This document shows, piece after piece, positions 24,171-34,320 of a stretch of 64,000 nucleotides of DNA. The DNA comes from Clostridium nigeriense (GTDB lineage Bacteria; Bacillota; Clostridia; Clostridiales; Clostridiaceae): assembly GCF_900086595.1 (NCBI RefSeq), contig NZ_LT575472.1, forward strand, positions 3,479,692 through 3,543,691. The letters are read 5' to 3'. The stretch's first letter is position 1. Each line of letters begins with the position of its first letter. The notes below the pieces were generated by a model, which was given only the letters and a program-made list of their open reading frames with translations, was not told where the DNA came from and did not search any database. Made by a program: the position numbers and the translations under genes.

Positions 24171-24222
24171 AATAAGATATACTAATATAGTTGCATTTGC
24201 AACTATATTAGTATATCTTATT
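24171..24222. promoter_or_regulatory. MarR operator: 25-base perfect inverted repeat over the promoter
   Basis: AATAAGATATACTAATATAG plus TTGCA is followed by TT and then the exact reverse complement. It contains TAGTTGCA..TGCAACTA, the kind of core seen at MarR sites in Firmicutes. On the minus strand it holds TTGCAA and TATCTT at 17-base spacing and ends 12 bases before the marR ATG. The RNA would also form a long hairpin. Confidence 0.85.
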
Positions 24223-24381
24223 CTTACCTAACTTACAACATAAAAAACCATTAATATAATATCTGGGTTAAGCCTCAAGCTTAAAGTCGCATTCTTATAA
24301 TATTTTAATACTTTAAAACCGAAGGGTAAAAATTATAAAATGTCCTTAATAATTGGATAATCTTTATAAATTCCTATGTAT

Positions 24382-24414
24382 AAAAAATAGATAGGAATTT
24401 AAATTCCTATCTAT
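24382..24414 (-). terminator. terminator of ribU
   Basis: A 14-base-pair stem (ATAGATAGGAATTT and its reverse complement) with six T after it on the minus strand, just behind the ribU stop. The remaining 160 bases up to the MarR operator hold no clear feature. Confidence 0.85.
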
Positions 24415-24427
24415 CTTATATCTATAC

Positions 24428-25030
24428 TTAAATTGATTTTAATTTTCTTTTTTCTACTCTATCAAAATTGGAATCTACTTTGAAAATTGCTAATGAAACC
24501 TTCTTATATAAAACATAAGTTAAACTACATACCATTATAGCTTTTATTCCGTTAAAAGGTACTAACCCTATAGTTACATAGTTAATAATTTCATCTGTAG
24601 CCATTTTCATTCCATATGCAGGTACTAAGAAATATACATTAGCTATAATTCCTACAATTTCAATACATAATGTCCCTAACAACATTCCAAGTAAAGCTGT
24701 TTTCTTACTTTTATTTCTATGATAAACCCATGCTGCTGGAGCAACTAAAGAAATTCCTACTATAAAATTGGCAATTTCTCCAACAAAACCTGTTCCAGTT
24801 CCTTTCACAATTAATATCAATAAATTCTTTAATAATTCTATTACTACTCCTGCCATTGGTCCAAAAGCAAATGCTCCCATAAGTGCTGGTATATCACTTA
24901 AATCAATTTTAAGCCATGGAAATGGTAAGAAAGGTATTGGAAAATCAAAATACATAAGTACTACAGCTATAGCACCTAAAAGTGAAATTTTAATAAATTT
25001 GTTTAGATTTTTGTTTTGTTGATTATTCAT
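24428..25030 (-). CDS. ribU: riboflavin ECF transporter S component RibU
   Basis: A 200-residue membrane protein with six predicted helices. FPIPFLPFPWLKIDLSDIPA with LMGAFAFGPMAGVV after it is the RibU substrate-binding signature. It captures riboflavin and works with the shared EcfA/A'/T module encoded elsewhere. The frame reaches 25066, but GGAGGAGATATAAA marks the ATG at 25030. An FMN riboswitch lies upstream, consistent with repression when flavin is plentiful. Confidence 0.93.
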   Translation of the reverse strand: MNNQQNKNLNKFIKISLLGAIAVVLMYFDFPIPFLPFPWLKIDLSDIPALMGAFAFGPMAGVVIELLKNLLILIVKGTGTGFVGEIANFIVGISLVAPAAWVYHRNKSKKTALLGMLLGTLCIEIVGIIANVYFLVPAYGMKMATDEIINYVTIGLVPFNGIKAIMVCSLTYVLYKKVSLAIFKVDSNFDRVEKRKLKSI

Positions 25031-25140
25031 TTTATATCTCCTCCCAAAAGATATCCTCTGGGGCATGGGTTAGTGCTTACAATTGATATTTATTTAACAA
25101 AAAATATTTCATTTTTATTTATTTGTACCTTTTTTATAAT

Positions 25141-25348
25141 AAAAAAACCTGATGTAATTTTTTTACATCAGGGTACAAAGTCATAGGAAATAAGATTTGC
25201 CAATTAAACTTACATAATAAGCAATATCTAACACCTTACCTTCTTTCATCCAGACTATACTGTCGGCCTCGGAGTTTCACCGAATCATGCTAAAACTTAG
25301 CGCGCGGGCTATACCGCCGGTGGGGAATTACGCCCCGCCCTGAAGATA
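25141..25348 (-). promoter_or_regulatory. FMN riboswitch (RFN element) with terminator
   Basis: The aptamer lies on the minus strand from 25348 to about 25238, with the conserved pieces TTCAGGGCGGGGCGTAATTC, CCCCACCGGCGGTA, GGTGAAACTCCGAGGCCGAC and AGTATAGTCTGGATG. An expression platform follows: the stem CCTGATGTAA/TTACATCAGG (25148-25172) with seven T (25147-25141). FMN binding should favour the terminator and switch off ribU. Confidence 0.95.
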
Positions 25349-25365
25349 ATTTTATTTACACTTTT

Positions 25366-25394
25366 ATTATATTCCTCTTTGTAATCTTTGACAA
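25366..25394 (-). promoter_or_regulatory. promoter of the FMN riboswitch-ribU transcript
   Basis: TTGTCA (25394-25389), 17 bases, TATAAT (25371-25366), read on the minus strand, 18 bases before the aptamer and just behind the tex stop codon. Confidence 0.8.
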
Positions 25395-25402
25395 GATTTT
25401 TT

Positions 25403-27577
25403 TTAACAATCTTCTTCTTTTATTCCCTTCATAGATAAAGAAATTCTATGTCTTTTAGGATCTACTTCTAAAATTTTAACTTTTACTATATCTCCAACCT
25501 TAACTATATCTAACGGATGCTTTACAAATCTATCAGCCATTTGGCTTTTATGGACTAAACCATCTTGATGGACACCTATGTCTACAAAAGCTCCAAAGTC
25601 TGATACATTTCTTACAGTTCCCATAAGAATCATACCTTCACTTAAATCTTTAAGATCTATTACACCAGTTTTTAAAATTGGTTTTGGCATTTCTTCTCTT
25701 ATATCTCTTCCTGGTTTTTTAAGTTCTTTAATAATATCTTCTAAAGTAAGTTCACCAACTTCTAATTCATTAGCTATATTTTTTATTCCTTTTTCCTTTA
25801 CTCTTTCATCTATATCACTAAGATTATTTTCTTTTAAATCATTATTACTATATCCAAGTAAAGTTATTAAATTTCTAGCTACTTCATAGGATTCTGGATG
25901 AACTGAAGTATTATCTAAAGGTTCCTTACTTTCCATAACTCTTAAAAATCCTGCACATTGCTCATATGCCTTTTGTCCAAGTCTCTTAACTTTTAAAAGC
26001 TCTTTTCTAGTTTTAAATCCACCAACCTCATCTCTATAAAGAACTATATTATTAGCAATGCTTGCATTTATTCCTGCAATATAAGTAAGTAATGATGGTG
26101 TAGCAGTATTCAAATCAACCCCTACCTTATTAACGGAATCTTCAACTACTCCTGTTAATGATTCATCTAATCTTTTAGGAGTAACATCATGTTGATATTG
26201 ACCTACTCCTAGTGCTTTTGGATCTATCTTAACTAATTCTGCCATTGGATCTTGTAACCTTCTACCTATTGATATAGCCCCTCTAACTGTAACATCTAAA
26301 TCTGGATATTCTTTAGTTGCAAGCTCAGAGGCGGAATAAACAGATGCCCCTGCTTCTGATACTATTACATAAGCTACTTCTTTTCCATTTTCTTTTTTTA
26401 TTTCTGAAATTACTTCTGAAATTACTTCTTCGGATTCTCTCGATGCAGTTCCATTTCCTAAAGAAATAACTTCAACATTATGTTTATTAATTAATCTTTT
26501 TAACACTTCTTTAGTTTCTTTAATTTTATTTTGAGGAGCAGTTGGATATACAGTAGTATTTTCCAAAAATCTTCCTGTGCTATCTAATATAGCTACTTTA
26601 CATCCTGTTCTAAATCCAGGATCATATCCCATAACAACCTTCCCCTTAATAGGTGGCTGCATCAATAGTGACTTTAGGTTTTCCTTAAATATTTTTATTG
26701 CTCCTTCTTCGCCTTTATCTGTTAGTTCATTTCTAACTTCTCTTTCTATAGATGGATAAATTAGTCTCTTTAAAGAATCTTTAATGGCAATTTTTAAATA
26801 TTCATCTGTTATATTATTTTTCTTTAATATTTCATTTTCTAAATAGCTAATAATTTTTTCTTCATTTACAACTATTTTTACACTTAAAACTTTTTCTTTT
26901 TCCCCTCTATTTATAGCTAAAATTCTATGTGGTGGTATCTTTGAGACTTCTTCACTATATTCATAGTACATTTCGAAAGGAGTATGTTCTTCACTTTGCC
27001 CCTTTGATTCAATTTTACCTTCTCTAAATACTAAATTTCTTATCCACTTTCTATATTTAGCTTCATCTGATATTTCTTCTGCTATTATATCTAAGGCTCC
27101 ATTTAAAGCATCCTCTTCTGAATTTACAGATTTATCTTCATTAATGTATTTTAAAGCTTCTTTTTTTAAATCATCCTTAAAGTCTCCAGATAATAAAACT
27201 TCCGCTAAAGGTTTTAATCCCTTTTCTAAGGCTATCGTCGCCCTAGTCCTTTTCTTTTGTTTATATGGTCTATAAATATCTTCAACTTCAGTCAAAGTCA
27301 TCGCTTTTTCTAAAGACTTTTGAATTTCTTCAGTTAGTTTTCCTTGTTCCTCTATAAGTCTCAATACATCTTCTTTTCTTTCTTTTAAGTTTCTAAGATA
27401 AATTAATCTCTCTTGAAATTTTCTTAAAACCTCATCACTTAATGCTCCTGTTTGCTCCTTTCTATATCTTGAAATAAAAGGAACAGTATTTCCATCATCA
27501 AGTAATGAAATAACGTTATTTACTTGAGTTAAACTTATATTTAGTTCCCCCGCTAGTCTACCTACTATATCAACCAT
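25403..27577 (-). CDS. tex: Tex family RNA-binding transcription accessory protein
   Basis: A 724-residue protein with the full Tex domain order. An N-terminal helical domain begins MVDIVGRLAGELNISLTQVN. A YqgF-like RNase H fold follows (GYDPGFRTGCKVAILDSTG, about 322-340). Next come helix-hairpin-helix segments (GGFKTRKELLKVKRLGQKAY) and a C-terminal S1 domain (LSEGMILMGTVRNVSDFGAF to KRHRISLSMKG). Tex binds RNA and ribosomes and affects transcription. It is of normal length, and the start has a TAGGAGGAAG ribosome binding site. Confidence 0.95.
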   Translation of the reverse strand: MVDIVGRLAGELNISLTQVNNVISLLDDGNTVPFISRYRKEQTGALSDEVLRKFQERLIYLRNLKERKEDVLRLIEEQGKLTEEIQKSLEKAMTLTEVEDIYRPYKQKKRTRATIALEKGLKPLAEVLLSGDFKDDLKKEALKYINEDKSVNSEEDALNGALDIIAEEISDEAKYRKWIRNLVFREGKIESKGQSEEHTPFEMYYEYSEEVSKIPPHRILAINRGEKEKVLSVKIVVNEEKIISYLENEILKKNNITDEYLKIAIKDSLKRLIYPSIEREVRNELTDKGEEGAIKIFKENLKSLLMQPPIKGKVVMGYDPGFRTGCKVAILDSTGRFLENTTVYPTAPQNKIKETKEVLKRLINKHNVEVISLGNGTASRESEEVISEVISEIKKENGKEVAYVIVSEAGASVYSASELATKEYPDLDVTVRGAISIGRRLQDPMAELVKIDPKALGVGQYQHDVTPKRLDESLTGVVEDSVNKVGVDLNTATPSLLTYIAGINASIANNIVLYRDEVGGFKTRKELLKVKRLGQKAYEQCAGFLRVMESKEPLDNTSVHPESYEVARNLITLLGYSNNDLKENNLSDIDERVKEKGIKNIANELEVGELTLEDIIKELKKPGRDIREEMPKPILKTGVIDLKDLSEGMILMGTVRNVSDFGAFVDIGVHQDGLVHKSQMADRFVKHPLDIVKVGDIVKVKILEVDPKRHRISLSMKGIKEEDC

Positions 27578-27714
27578 AAACTTCCTCCTAATGAAATTTT
27601 ACATAATAATATTATTATAATACAATTTACTATTTTTATAAAATTATCGACTTGATATTATGTAAAATTAAGTATATAATTATAATTGTAAAAAATTTAC
27701 AATTAGGTGATGAT

Positions 27715-28056
27715 ATGAATAAATTTTCAATGTTTATAAATAAAATAATCAATATACTTCTTGTTTTTTTCATTGTTTTTATTATATTGAATCAATATTA
27801 TATTATTGATTTCTCCAATACCTTAAAATATGTTTTATATTTTTTAACACTTATTTTAATATTAATTTCCTCTACTAAAGAAATAATATTAGGTAAATCT
27901 GGACTATCTAAATTTATAAACTGTATAATATTATTCAGTTTTATCGTTGGTGGAGTTTTTTCAATAATTACTAATCAGATAAATATTTTCATTTATATCT
28001 GTATATTATTTTCTTTAATTCATGGATTTATAGATCTTATTTATAAAAGAGCTTAA
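27715..28056 (+). CDS. small four-helix membrane protein, unknown
   Basis: A 113-residue protein starting MNKFSMFINKIINILLVFFI, with about four hydrophobic segments and few charged residues. The ATG at 27715 has AGGTGATGAT before it; the frame reaches 27652 without support. It precedes the M28 peptidase gene by 80 bases on the same strand, so the two may share a transcript. No family recognised. Confidence 0.65.
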   Translation: MNKFSMFINKIINILLVFFIVFIILNQYYIIDFSNTLKYVLYFLTLILILISSTKEIILGKSGLSKFINCIILFSFIVGGVFSIITNQINIFIYICILFSLIHGFIDLIYKRA

Positions 28057-28135
28057 ATTATTTTAAATTTATATTTGTTATATTTCAAAGCCTTGATTAA
28101 TAGTATTAAATATAACTATTTTTCGAGGTATTTTT

Positions 28136-29491
28136 ATGAAAAAAAAATTAATTTATTATGTCTCTTTATTAACTACAATAATACTATTATCTTTATCAAT
28201 ATTTTCTAATTTTACATATTCACCTTTTAATGCTGATAATGTAAAGGAAAGCATAGCTATCTTATCTTCTAGTACCTATGGAGGTAGGCTAGCTGGAAGT
28301 AAGGAAAATTCTTTAGTAGAAGAATTAATTAGAATTAACTTCCAAAACAATAAACTAACTCCACTTAATGATGACTATAAGGAAAGCTATAATGTTATAT
28401 CTCCAGTTAATAATAATAGTGTTCCTTACTTAAAAATATCTTATGATGATGGATTCGAAGAAAACTTAAATTATGGTGTTGATTTTAAGGAAGATATGAT
28501 AAACTTTAAAAATACTAATTTAACCTTCTCAAAGGAAGATAAAATAAACTTATTTTCAAACTATATAGAAGCTACTACATCTCAAGGCAATTGCTTATTT
28601 TATTTGTCTCCTGATGATACTTTTTCATTTAGAAGTTCATTTATAAGTAGCTTTCCATATGATATGATGATTCTCTTAAACAAAAATTCTTATAATAAGA
28701 TTTTAGATTCTTTAAGAGAAGGAGCTTCTATTTCAGTTAACATTCCATTTTCATCTGAAGAAAAAGAAATTTCTAATGTTGTTGGGGTTATTAAAGGTAC
28801 CTCTAATACTCTTCCTCCATTAGTTCTGACAGCTCATTTTGATCATTTAGGAAAAGATGCCCTTAAAAACCTCTATGGTGGAGCTTTAGATAATGCATCT
28901 GGAACTTCATTTTTATTAGAACTTCAACGATCTTTATCTACTTATGGTAAGCCAAAAAGAGATATTATTTTTGTTGCTTTAAATGCTGAAGAATTTGGAC
29001 TTTTAGGTTCTAAAGCCTTTGCGGAAAAAAATATAGATAAGTTAAAAGGCGCTGAGGTTATTAATTTTGATATGATAGGAAGTAAAGATTTTCCGCTTAC
29101 TTTAATGCTAGGAACAACCTATAAAGATAAAGATTCTAAGCTACTTAAATCAATTGAAAAAATAGCTAAATCTAATAATGTAGAAACTGTTGTAAAATAT
29201 GAAAATTCTAGTGATCATGCAAGCTTTAATGATCTAGGAATTGATTCCTTAAGCTTTTGTCATGCTGATGTAAGTAAAATTCATACGCCTAATGATAAAG
29301 TTGAATATATTGATCTTAATTCTATTAACAGTGCTTATAGCGTTATAGAAGATAAAATATTTGAATCCTCCTACAACTTAATAACAAAGTTCTTCTATGG
29401 AAAATTATCTATATTAATATTTTCTATATTATTTGGATTTTTAGTGTCAGCACCGTTTATAAATTATTTTAAAAAGAAAAGAATAGAATAA
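28136..29491 (+). CDS. membrane-anchored M28 family metallopeptidase
   Basis: A 451-residue protein. The N-terminal signal/anchor (KKKLIYYVSLLTTIILLSLS) is followed by an extracellular zinc aminopeptidase domain with metal and catalytic positions H234/H237 (TAHFDHLG), D252 (GALDNASG), E285-E286 (LNAEEFGLLGS), D312 (NFDMIGS) and H383 (IHTPNDKVEY). It ends in a second transmembrane helix (LSILIFSILFGFLVSAPFI) and a KKKR tail. Being anchored at both ends is less usual for this family. It probably trims peptides at the cell surface. Substrate unknown. Confidence 0.9.
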   Translation: MKKKLIYYVSLLTTIILLSLSIFSNFTYSPFNADNVKESIAILSSSTYGGRLAGSKENSLVEELIRINFQNNKLTPLNDDYKESYNVISPVNNNSVPYLKISYDDGFEENLNYGVDFKEDMINFKNTNLTFSKEDKINLFSNYIEATTSQGNCLFYLSPDDTFSFRSSFISSFPYDMMILLNKNSYNKILDSLREGASISVNIPFSSEEKEISNVVGVIKGTSNTLPPLVLTAHFDHLGKDALKNLYGGALDNASGTSFLLELQRSLSTYGKPKRDIIFVALNAEEFGLLGSKAFAEKNIDKLKGAEVINFDMIGSKDFPLTLMLGTTYKDKDSKLLKSIEKIAKSNNVETVVKYENSSDHASFNDLGIDSLSFCHADVSKIHTPNDKVEYIDLNSINSAYSVIEDKIFESSYNLITKFFYGKLSILIFSILFGFLVSAPFINYFKKKRIE

Positions 29492-29518
29492 GATTGCTAA
29501 GCAATCTTATTCTATTCT
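29480..29518. terminator. bidirectional terminator between the M28 gene and prfB
   Basis: An 18-base perfect inverted repeat (AGAATAGAATAAGATTGC and reverse complement) with loop TAA. Both converging genes end inside the stem, so coding and terminator sequence are shared. Confidence 0.85.
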
Positions 29519-30613
29519 TTCTTTCTTAAATATGCTGTTATAAAATTATCTATTTCTCCATTCATAACTGCATTTAAGTTTGATGTTTCTTCACCAGTTC
29601 TGTGATCCTTAACCATATTATAAGGATGGAATACATAAGATCTTATTTGGCTTCCCCATCCCATATCCTTTAACTCTCCAGTTAAATCCTCTATTTTCTC
29701 TTTATGGGCTCTTTCCTTTAAATCTATAAGCTTAGATTTAAGCATAGACATAGCAGTATCCCTATTTGAAAATTGACTTCTTTCACTTTGGCATTGAACT
29801 ACAATTCCAGTTGGAATATGTGTTATCCTTATAGCAGACTCTGTTTTATTGACATGTTGCCCACCAGCTCCACTTGCCCTATAAGTATCTACTTTTAAAT
29901 CTTCACTTCTTATTTCAATATCTTGATCCTTTGTAAGTTCAGGTAAAACTTCCACAGATGCAAAAGACGTTTGTCTTTTGCCATTAGCGTTAAAAGGAGA
30001 TATTCTTACTAATCTATGAACTCCCTTTTCAGCCTTTAAATACCCATAAGCAAACTCTCCCTTAACTTTTAAGGTAACACTTTTTATTCCTGCTTCATCA
30101 CCTTCAAGATAATCTAAAGTTTCTATAGAAAAGCCCTTCTTTTCAGACCATCTAGTATACATTCTAAGTAACATTTCAGTCCAATCATTAGCATCACTGC
30201 CACCAACACCTGCATGTAGTGTTAAAATAGCATCATTCCTATCATATTCACCAGATAATAAAAGTTCTATTCTATATTCCTCTACATCTTTTTCTATTGA
30301 TCTAATTTCCTTAATAACCTCATTAATTGAATCATTATCATCTTCTTCAACTAAATCAGATAGTATCTCTACATCTTCAACCCTATTAACTAAGTTATCA
30401 AATCTATCTATCTTATCTTTTATTCTTTTACTTTCCTTAGTAACTTCTTCTGCCCTCTTTACATCATCCCAAAAGCCTGACTCTTGCATTTGAAGCTCTA
30501 ATTCTTGAAGTTGTTTTTCTAAAGCTTCTTTGTCAAAGAGAAGCCCTCATTTCTTCTATAAATTTTTTAATATCTGTAAGCTTAGCTAATTCTGCTTCTA
30601 GCTTAATTATCAT
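29512..30613 (-). CDS. prfB: peptide chain release factor 2, with programmed +1 frameshift
   Basis: RF2 ends translation at UGA and UAA. The visible long frame shows the SPF discriminator (RISPFNANGKRQTSF) and the catalytic GGQ (RASGAGGQHVNKTES). A short zero frame runs from the ATG at 30613 (MIIKLEAELAKLTDIKKFIE) to TCT CTT TGA C. The TGA at 30535-30533 must be bypassed by a +1 shift at CTT T, helped by the upstream GAGGG. This is the classical RF2 autoregulation. The AAAGGTGTGATGTT ribosome binding site supports the start. It lies downstream of secA. Confidence 0.96.
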
Positions 30614-30627
30614 AACATCACACCTTT

Positions 30628-30872
30628 ACAATTGATAGTTGATAATGCATAATTAATAATTTTAGATGAAATTCAGTAAACTGAATTTCTTTAATTACAT
30701 TTTATTTTAATTATTAATTTCACATTCATAAATAGAGGCTGCCTCACTAAGAAATTTATATACAATATATTTTTTAATAATTACATAATATACTGCGATA
30801 TTTCTTTTTAATAAGACAGCCCCTTAAATTACTTCTTTAATTCTTCATTATTCATTCTTAATTTTTAATTGT
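30628..30872. mobile_element. MITE-like element of nested palindromes between prfB and secA
   Basis: Imperfect terminal inverted repeats start ACAATTGATAGTTGATAATG on the left and ACAATTAAAAATTAAGAATG on the right (reverse strand), and are similar over about 45 bases. Inside are a perfect hairpin GAAATTCAGT/ACTGAATTTC (30668-30689) and a second inverted repeat from GAGGCTGCCTCAC (30735) to ATAAGACAGCCCC (about 30823). It has no coding capacity. Such elements are scattered non-autonomous insertions. It could also act as terminator for secA. Confidence 0.55.
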
Positions 30873-30883
30873 GCGATAGCACC

Positions 30884-33397
30884 CTATGCTTCTCTTCCAC
30901 AACAATTTTTATATTTTTTTCCACTTCCACATGGGCATGCATCGTTTCTGCCAACTTTATTTTCATTCCTAACTGGTTGTTTTTTAGAATCTCCATCTTC
31001 TCCACCATGGCTTGCAGTAGTTTCTTCGGCTACTCTTTCTCTTTCAACAGGTTTTTGAATTTGGATATGATATAGGAACTTAACTGTATCTACTTTTATT
31101 CCCTCGATCATTTCTTCAAACATAGCACTACCTTCCATTTGGTATGCTTGTATTGGATCCATTTGCTTATAAGCTCTAAGACCTATACCTTGCTTTAAGT
31201 GGTCCATATTATCAATATGATCCATCCACTTTTGGTCAACTACTCTTAGAAGAATAACTCTTTCTATTTCTCTAAAATGTTCTTCACCAAACTCTTCTTC
31301 TTTTTCATGATAAATTTTCATTAATATATCTAATAACTTTTCTGTAATTTCATCATTAGATAAATCTATTAAATTTTCTACCTTAACTGCTTTGCTTGGT
31401 AAACATATATCTTCTAAATACTGAATTAATCTTTCTATTTCTTTTTCAAGACTATCTGTAACATTATCTAAATGAGCTTTTACAGCATCAGAAACTAATT
31501 CCTTAACCATTCCTTGAATTTGCTCTTTTAAGTCTTTTCCTTCAAGCACTTCAGATCTTTGCTTATAAATAACCTCTCTTTGCATATTCATAACATCATC
31601 ATAACCTATAAGGTTCTTTCTGATATCAAAATTATTACCTTCAACCTTCTTTTGAGCATTTTCAAGTGCTTTGCTTACCATCTTGTGATCAATAGCTTCA
31701 TCTTCCTCTAAGCCTAATTTATCCATTAAACCTTGAATCTTTTCTGATCCAAATATTCTCATTAAATCATCTTCAAGTGAAATATAGAATACTGATTCAC
31801 CAGGGTCTCCTTGACGACCAGATCTACCTCTTAATTGGTTATCTATTCTTCTTGACTCATGTCTTTCTGTACCTATTATCTTTAAGCCACCAACTTCTTT
31901 AACACCTTCACCTAACTTAATATCTGTACCTCTACCAGCCATATTAGTCGCTATTGTTACGCTTCCTAATTCTCCTGCATGAGATATAATTTCTGCTTCT
32001 TGTTCATGGTATTTAGCATTTAGTACTTGATGTTTAATACCTCTCTTCTTTAATAAAGCAGATAGATATTCAGATTTTTCTATGCTTACGGTTCCTACTA
32101 AAACTGGTTGACCTTTTTTATTACATTCAATTATATCTTCTATAATTGAATTATATTTCCCCTTAGTATTTTTATAAATTAAATCACTTTTATCTATTCT
32201 TGCCACTGATCTATTAGTAGGTACAACTATAACGTCTAAAGCATAAATTTCTCTAAATTCATTTTCTTCTGTTAAAGCAGTACCAGTCATACCAGATAAT
32301 TTATTATACATTCTAAAGTAATTCTGGAATGTGATTGTAGCTAAAGTCTTAGATTCTCTTTCAATCTTTACTCCTTCTTTAGCTTCTATTGCTTGGTGAA
32401 GACCATCTGAATATCTTCTTCCTTCCATAAGTCTACCCGTAAATTCGTCAACTATAATTACTTGACCATCTTTAACCATGTAGTCCTTATCTCTTTTCAT
32501 TCCATAGTTAGCCTTTAAAGCTTGAGTTATATAGTGTTGTAACTCTAAATGTTCTGCATCAGCATAGTTATCTATTCCAAAAGCTTTTTCAGCCTTAGAA
32601 ACTCCTGAATCAGTTAACATAACAGAGTTAGCTTTTTCATCTATAGTATAATCTGTATCAGCTAATAATTGTTTTACAAAATTATCTGCAACATTATAGA
32701 ATTTAGTTGATTTTTCTCCAGCACCTGAGATTATAAGTGGTGTTCTAGCTTCGTCTATAAGAATAGAGTCAACTTCGTCTACAACAGCAAAGTTTAATTT
32801 TCTTTGAACTCTTTCTTCCTTATAAATTACCATATTATCTCTTAAGTAATCAAAACCGAATTCATTATTTGTTCCATAAGTTATATCTGCTCCATAAGCA
32901 GCTCTTCTTTGTTCAGAGTTTAGTCCATGAACTATACATCCTGTAGTTAGGCCAAGGAAATGATATAATTGTCCCATCCACTCAATATCTCTTTGTGCTA
33001 AGTAATCATTTACTGTTACTAAGTGAACTCCTTCTCCAGTTAAGGCATTTAAATATAATGGAAGTGTAGCAACAAGAGTTTTACCTTCACCGGTTTTCAT
33101 TTCTGCTATTCTTCCTTGATGTAGAACCATACCTCCTATAAGTTGAACTCTATAATGCTTCATTCCTAAAGTTCTCCATGCAGCTTCTCTACATACCGCA
33201 AAAGCTTCTGGTAATATATCATCTAAGGTTTCCCCATTTTTAAGTCTAGATTTAAATTCATCAGTTTTAGCCTTTAGTTCTTCATCTGATAATTTTTGCA
33301 TTGATTCATCTAAAGCTTCTATTTTATCTGCAATCTTTTCTAACTTCTTAACTTCTCTTTCACTATAAGACCCAAATATCTTTTCCAAAAATCCCAT
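30884..33397 (-). CDS. secA: preprotein translocase ATPase SecA
   Basis: An 837-residue motor of the Sec pathway. Walker A lies in [20 protein letters not shown], the DEAD-like box is [20 protein letters not shown], motif VI is [15 protein letters not shown], and the preprotein cross-linking and scaffold domains follow. It ends in the zinc-binding [14 protein letters not shown] that contacts SecB or ribosomes. It has the normal clostridial length. prfB follows across the MITE-like segment, the common secA-prfB order. Confidence 0.97.
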   Translation of the reverse strand: MGFLEKIFGSYSEREVKKLEKIADKIEALDESMQKLSDEELKAKTDEFKSRLKNGETLDDILPEAFAVCREAAWRTLGMKHYRVQLIGGMVLHQGRIAEMKTGEGKTLVATLPLYLNALTGEGVHLVTVNDYLAQRDIEWMGQLYHFLGLTTGCIVHGLNSEQRRAAYGADITYGTNNEFGFDYLRDNMVIYKEERVQRKLNFAVVDEVDSILIDEARTPLIISGAGEKSTKFYNVADNFVKQLLADTDYTIDEKANSVMLTDSGVSKAEKAFGIDNYADAEHLELQHYITQALKANYGMKRDKDYMVKDGQVIIVDEFTGRLMEGRRYSDGLHQAIEAKEGVKIERESKTLATITFQNYFRMYNKLSGMTGTALTEENEFREIYALDVIVVPTNRSVARIDKSDLIYKNTKGKYNSIIEDIIECNKKGQPVLVGTVSIEKSEYLSALLKKRGIKHQVLNAKYHEQEAEIISHAGELGSVTIATNMAGRGTDIKLGEGVKEVGGLKIIGTERHESRRIDNQLRGRSGRQGDPGESVFYISLEDDLMRIFGSEKIQGLMDKLGLEEDEAIDHKMVSKALENAQKKVEGNNFDIRKNLIGYDDVMNMQREVIYKQRSEVLEGKDLKEQIQGMVKELVSDAVKAHLDNVTDSLEKEIERLIQYLEDICLPSKAVKVENLIDLSNDEITEKLLDILMKIYHEKEEEFGEEHFREIERVILLRVVDQKWMDHIDNMDHLKQGIGLRAYKQMDPIQAYQMEGSAMFEEMIEGIKVDTVKFLYHIQIQKPVERERVAEETTASHGGEDGDSKKQPVRNENKVGRNDACPCGSGKKYKNCCGREA

Positions 33398-33519
33398 AAT
33401 AATTTTCCTTCCACATATATATTTTAGTTATTTATAGGTTATCGAATTTCATTAATAAATTATACCATTTTACTAACAATTAATTCAACAAATATGTTAT
33501 TTTTTAATAAATTTATAAC

Positions 33520-33547
33520 TAAAAAGGAAGTGTTTAAGCACTTCCTT
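33520..33547 (-). terminator. terminator of hpf
   Basis: Stem AAGGAAGTG/CACTTCCTT with TTTTT on the minus strand, behind the hpf stop and before secA. Confidence 0.85.
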
Positions 33548-33576
33548 CTTATATTTTACTATTTACATTTTATTTA

Positions 33577-34122
33577 TTAGATATAATCTGGTTCTAAAAG
33601 ACCATAATCTCCATCTTTTCTCTTATATAGAACACTAATTTTATTTTCTTCAAAGTCCTGGAATACAAAAAAGTTATGTCCTATTAACTCCATTTGAAGT
33701 ATAGCTTCTTCTACTGACATAGGCTTAATACCAAATTTTTTAATTTTTACAACTTTTCCATTTTCCTCTTCTATTTTATCATCTTCATCTTCAAAGGCAA
33801 CTTCATCTAATTGAGAGAATCTTAGAGATTCATGATTTTTTCTAGATAACTTTGTTTTTTGTTTTCTAATTTGCCTTTCTAGCTTGTTAACTACTAAATC
33901 AATTGACTTATACATATCATCTGTAGCTTCTTCAGCTCTAAGTATAACACCATTAAAAGGTATTGTAATTTCAATTTTTTGTTTACTTTTTTGTACTGAC
34001 AAAGTAGCCTTAGCTTCTACATCTGGGTTAAAGTACCTCTTAACTTTAGACAACTTCTTTTCTATCATATCCTTTAATGCTGGTGTAACTGTAGTATTTT
34101 TTGCTATTACTGAAACTCTCAT
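33577..34122 (-). CDS. hpf: ribosome hibernation promoting factor, long form
   Basis: A 181-residue protein. The N-terminal S30AE domain (MRVSVIAKNTTVTPALKDMI, about 1-100) binds the 30S decoding site. A linker leads to the C-terminal dimerisation domain (FGIKPMSVEEAILQMELIGH then FFVFQDFEENKISVLYKRKD), which joins two ribosomes into 100S particles. It has its own promoter. Upstream is the raiA non-coding RNA, named from its usual place before this gene (raiA/hpf). Confidence 0.95.
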   Translation of the reverse strand: MRVSVIAKNTTVTPALKDMIEKKLSKVKRYFNPDVEAKATLSVQKSKQKIEITIPFNGVILRAEEATDDMYKSIDLVVNKLERQIRKQKTKLSRKNHESLRFSQLDEVAFEDEDDKIEEENGKVVKIKKFGIKPMSVEEAILQMELIGHNFFVFQDFEENKISVLYKRKDGDYGLLEPDYI

Positions 34123-34192
34123 AAAAGTTCATCCCCTCTCTATAAGCTTAAAAGCTTAATCTGTAGAATTATTTTGTTTTTGTTATGTATAC

Positions 34193-34222
34193 ATTATACC
34201 ATTAAGTAATCGTTTTTATCAA
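34193..34222 (-). promoter_or_regulatory. promoter of hpf
   Basis: TTGATA (34222-34217), 18 bases, TATAAT (34198-34193), read on the minus strand. It separates hpf transcription from the raiA RNA, which ends upstream at its own terminator. Confidence 0.7.
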
Positions 34223-34320
34223 GGCTTATATATTATTTATCAGAAAATTCACTCTTTAATTATTCCATAAATACAAGAATATATACTATATTTATAATTC
34301 ATGCTAATCTTTTAAAAATA

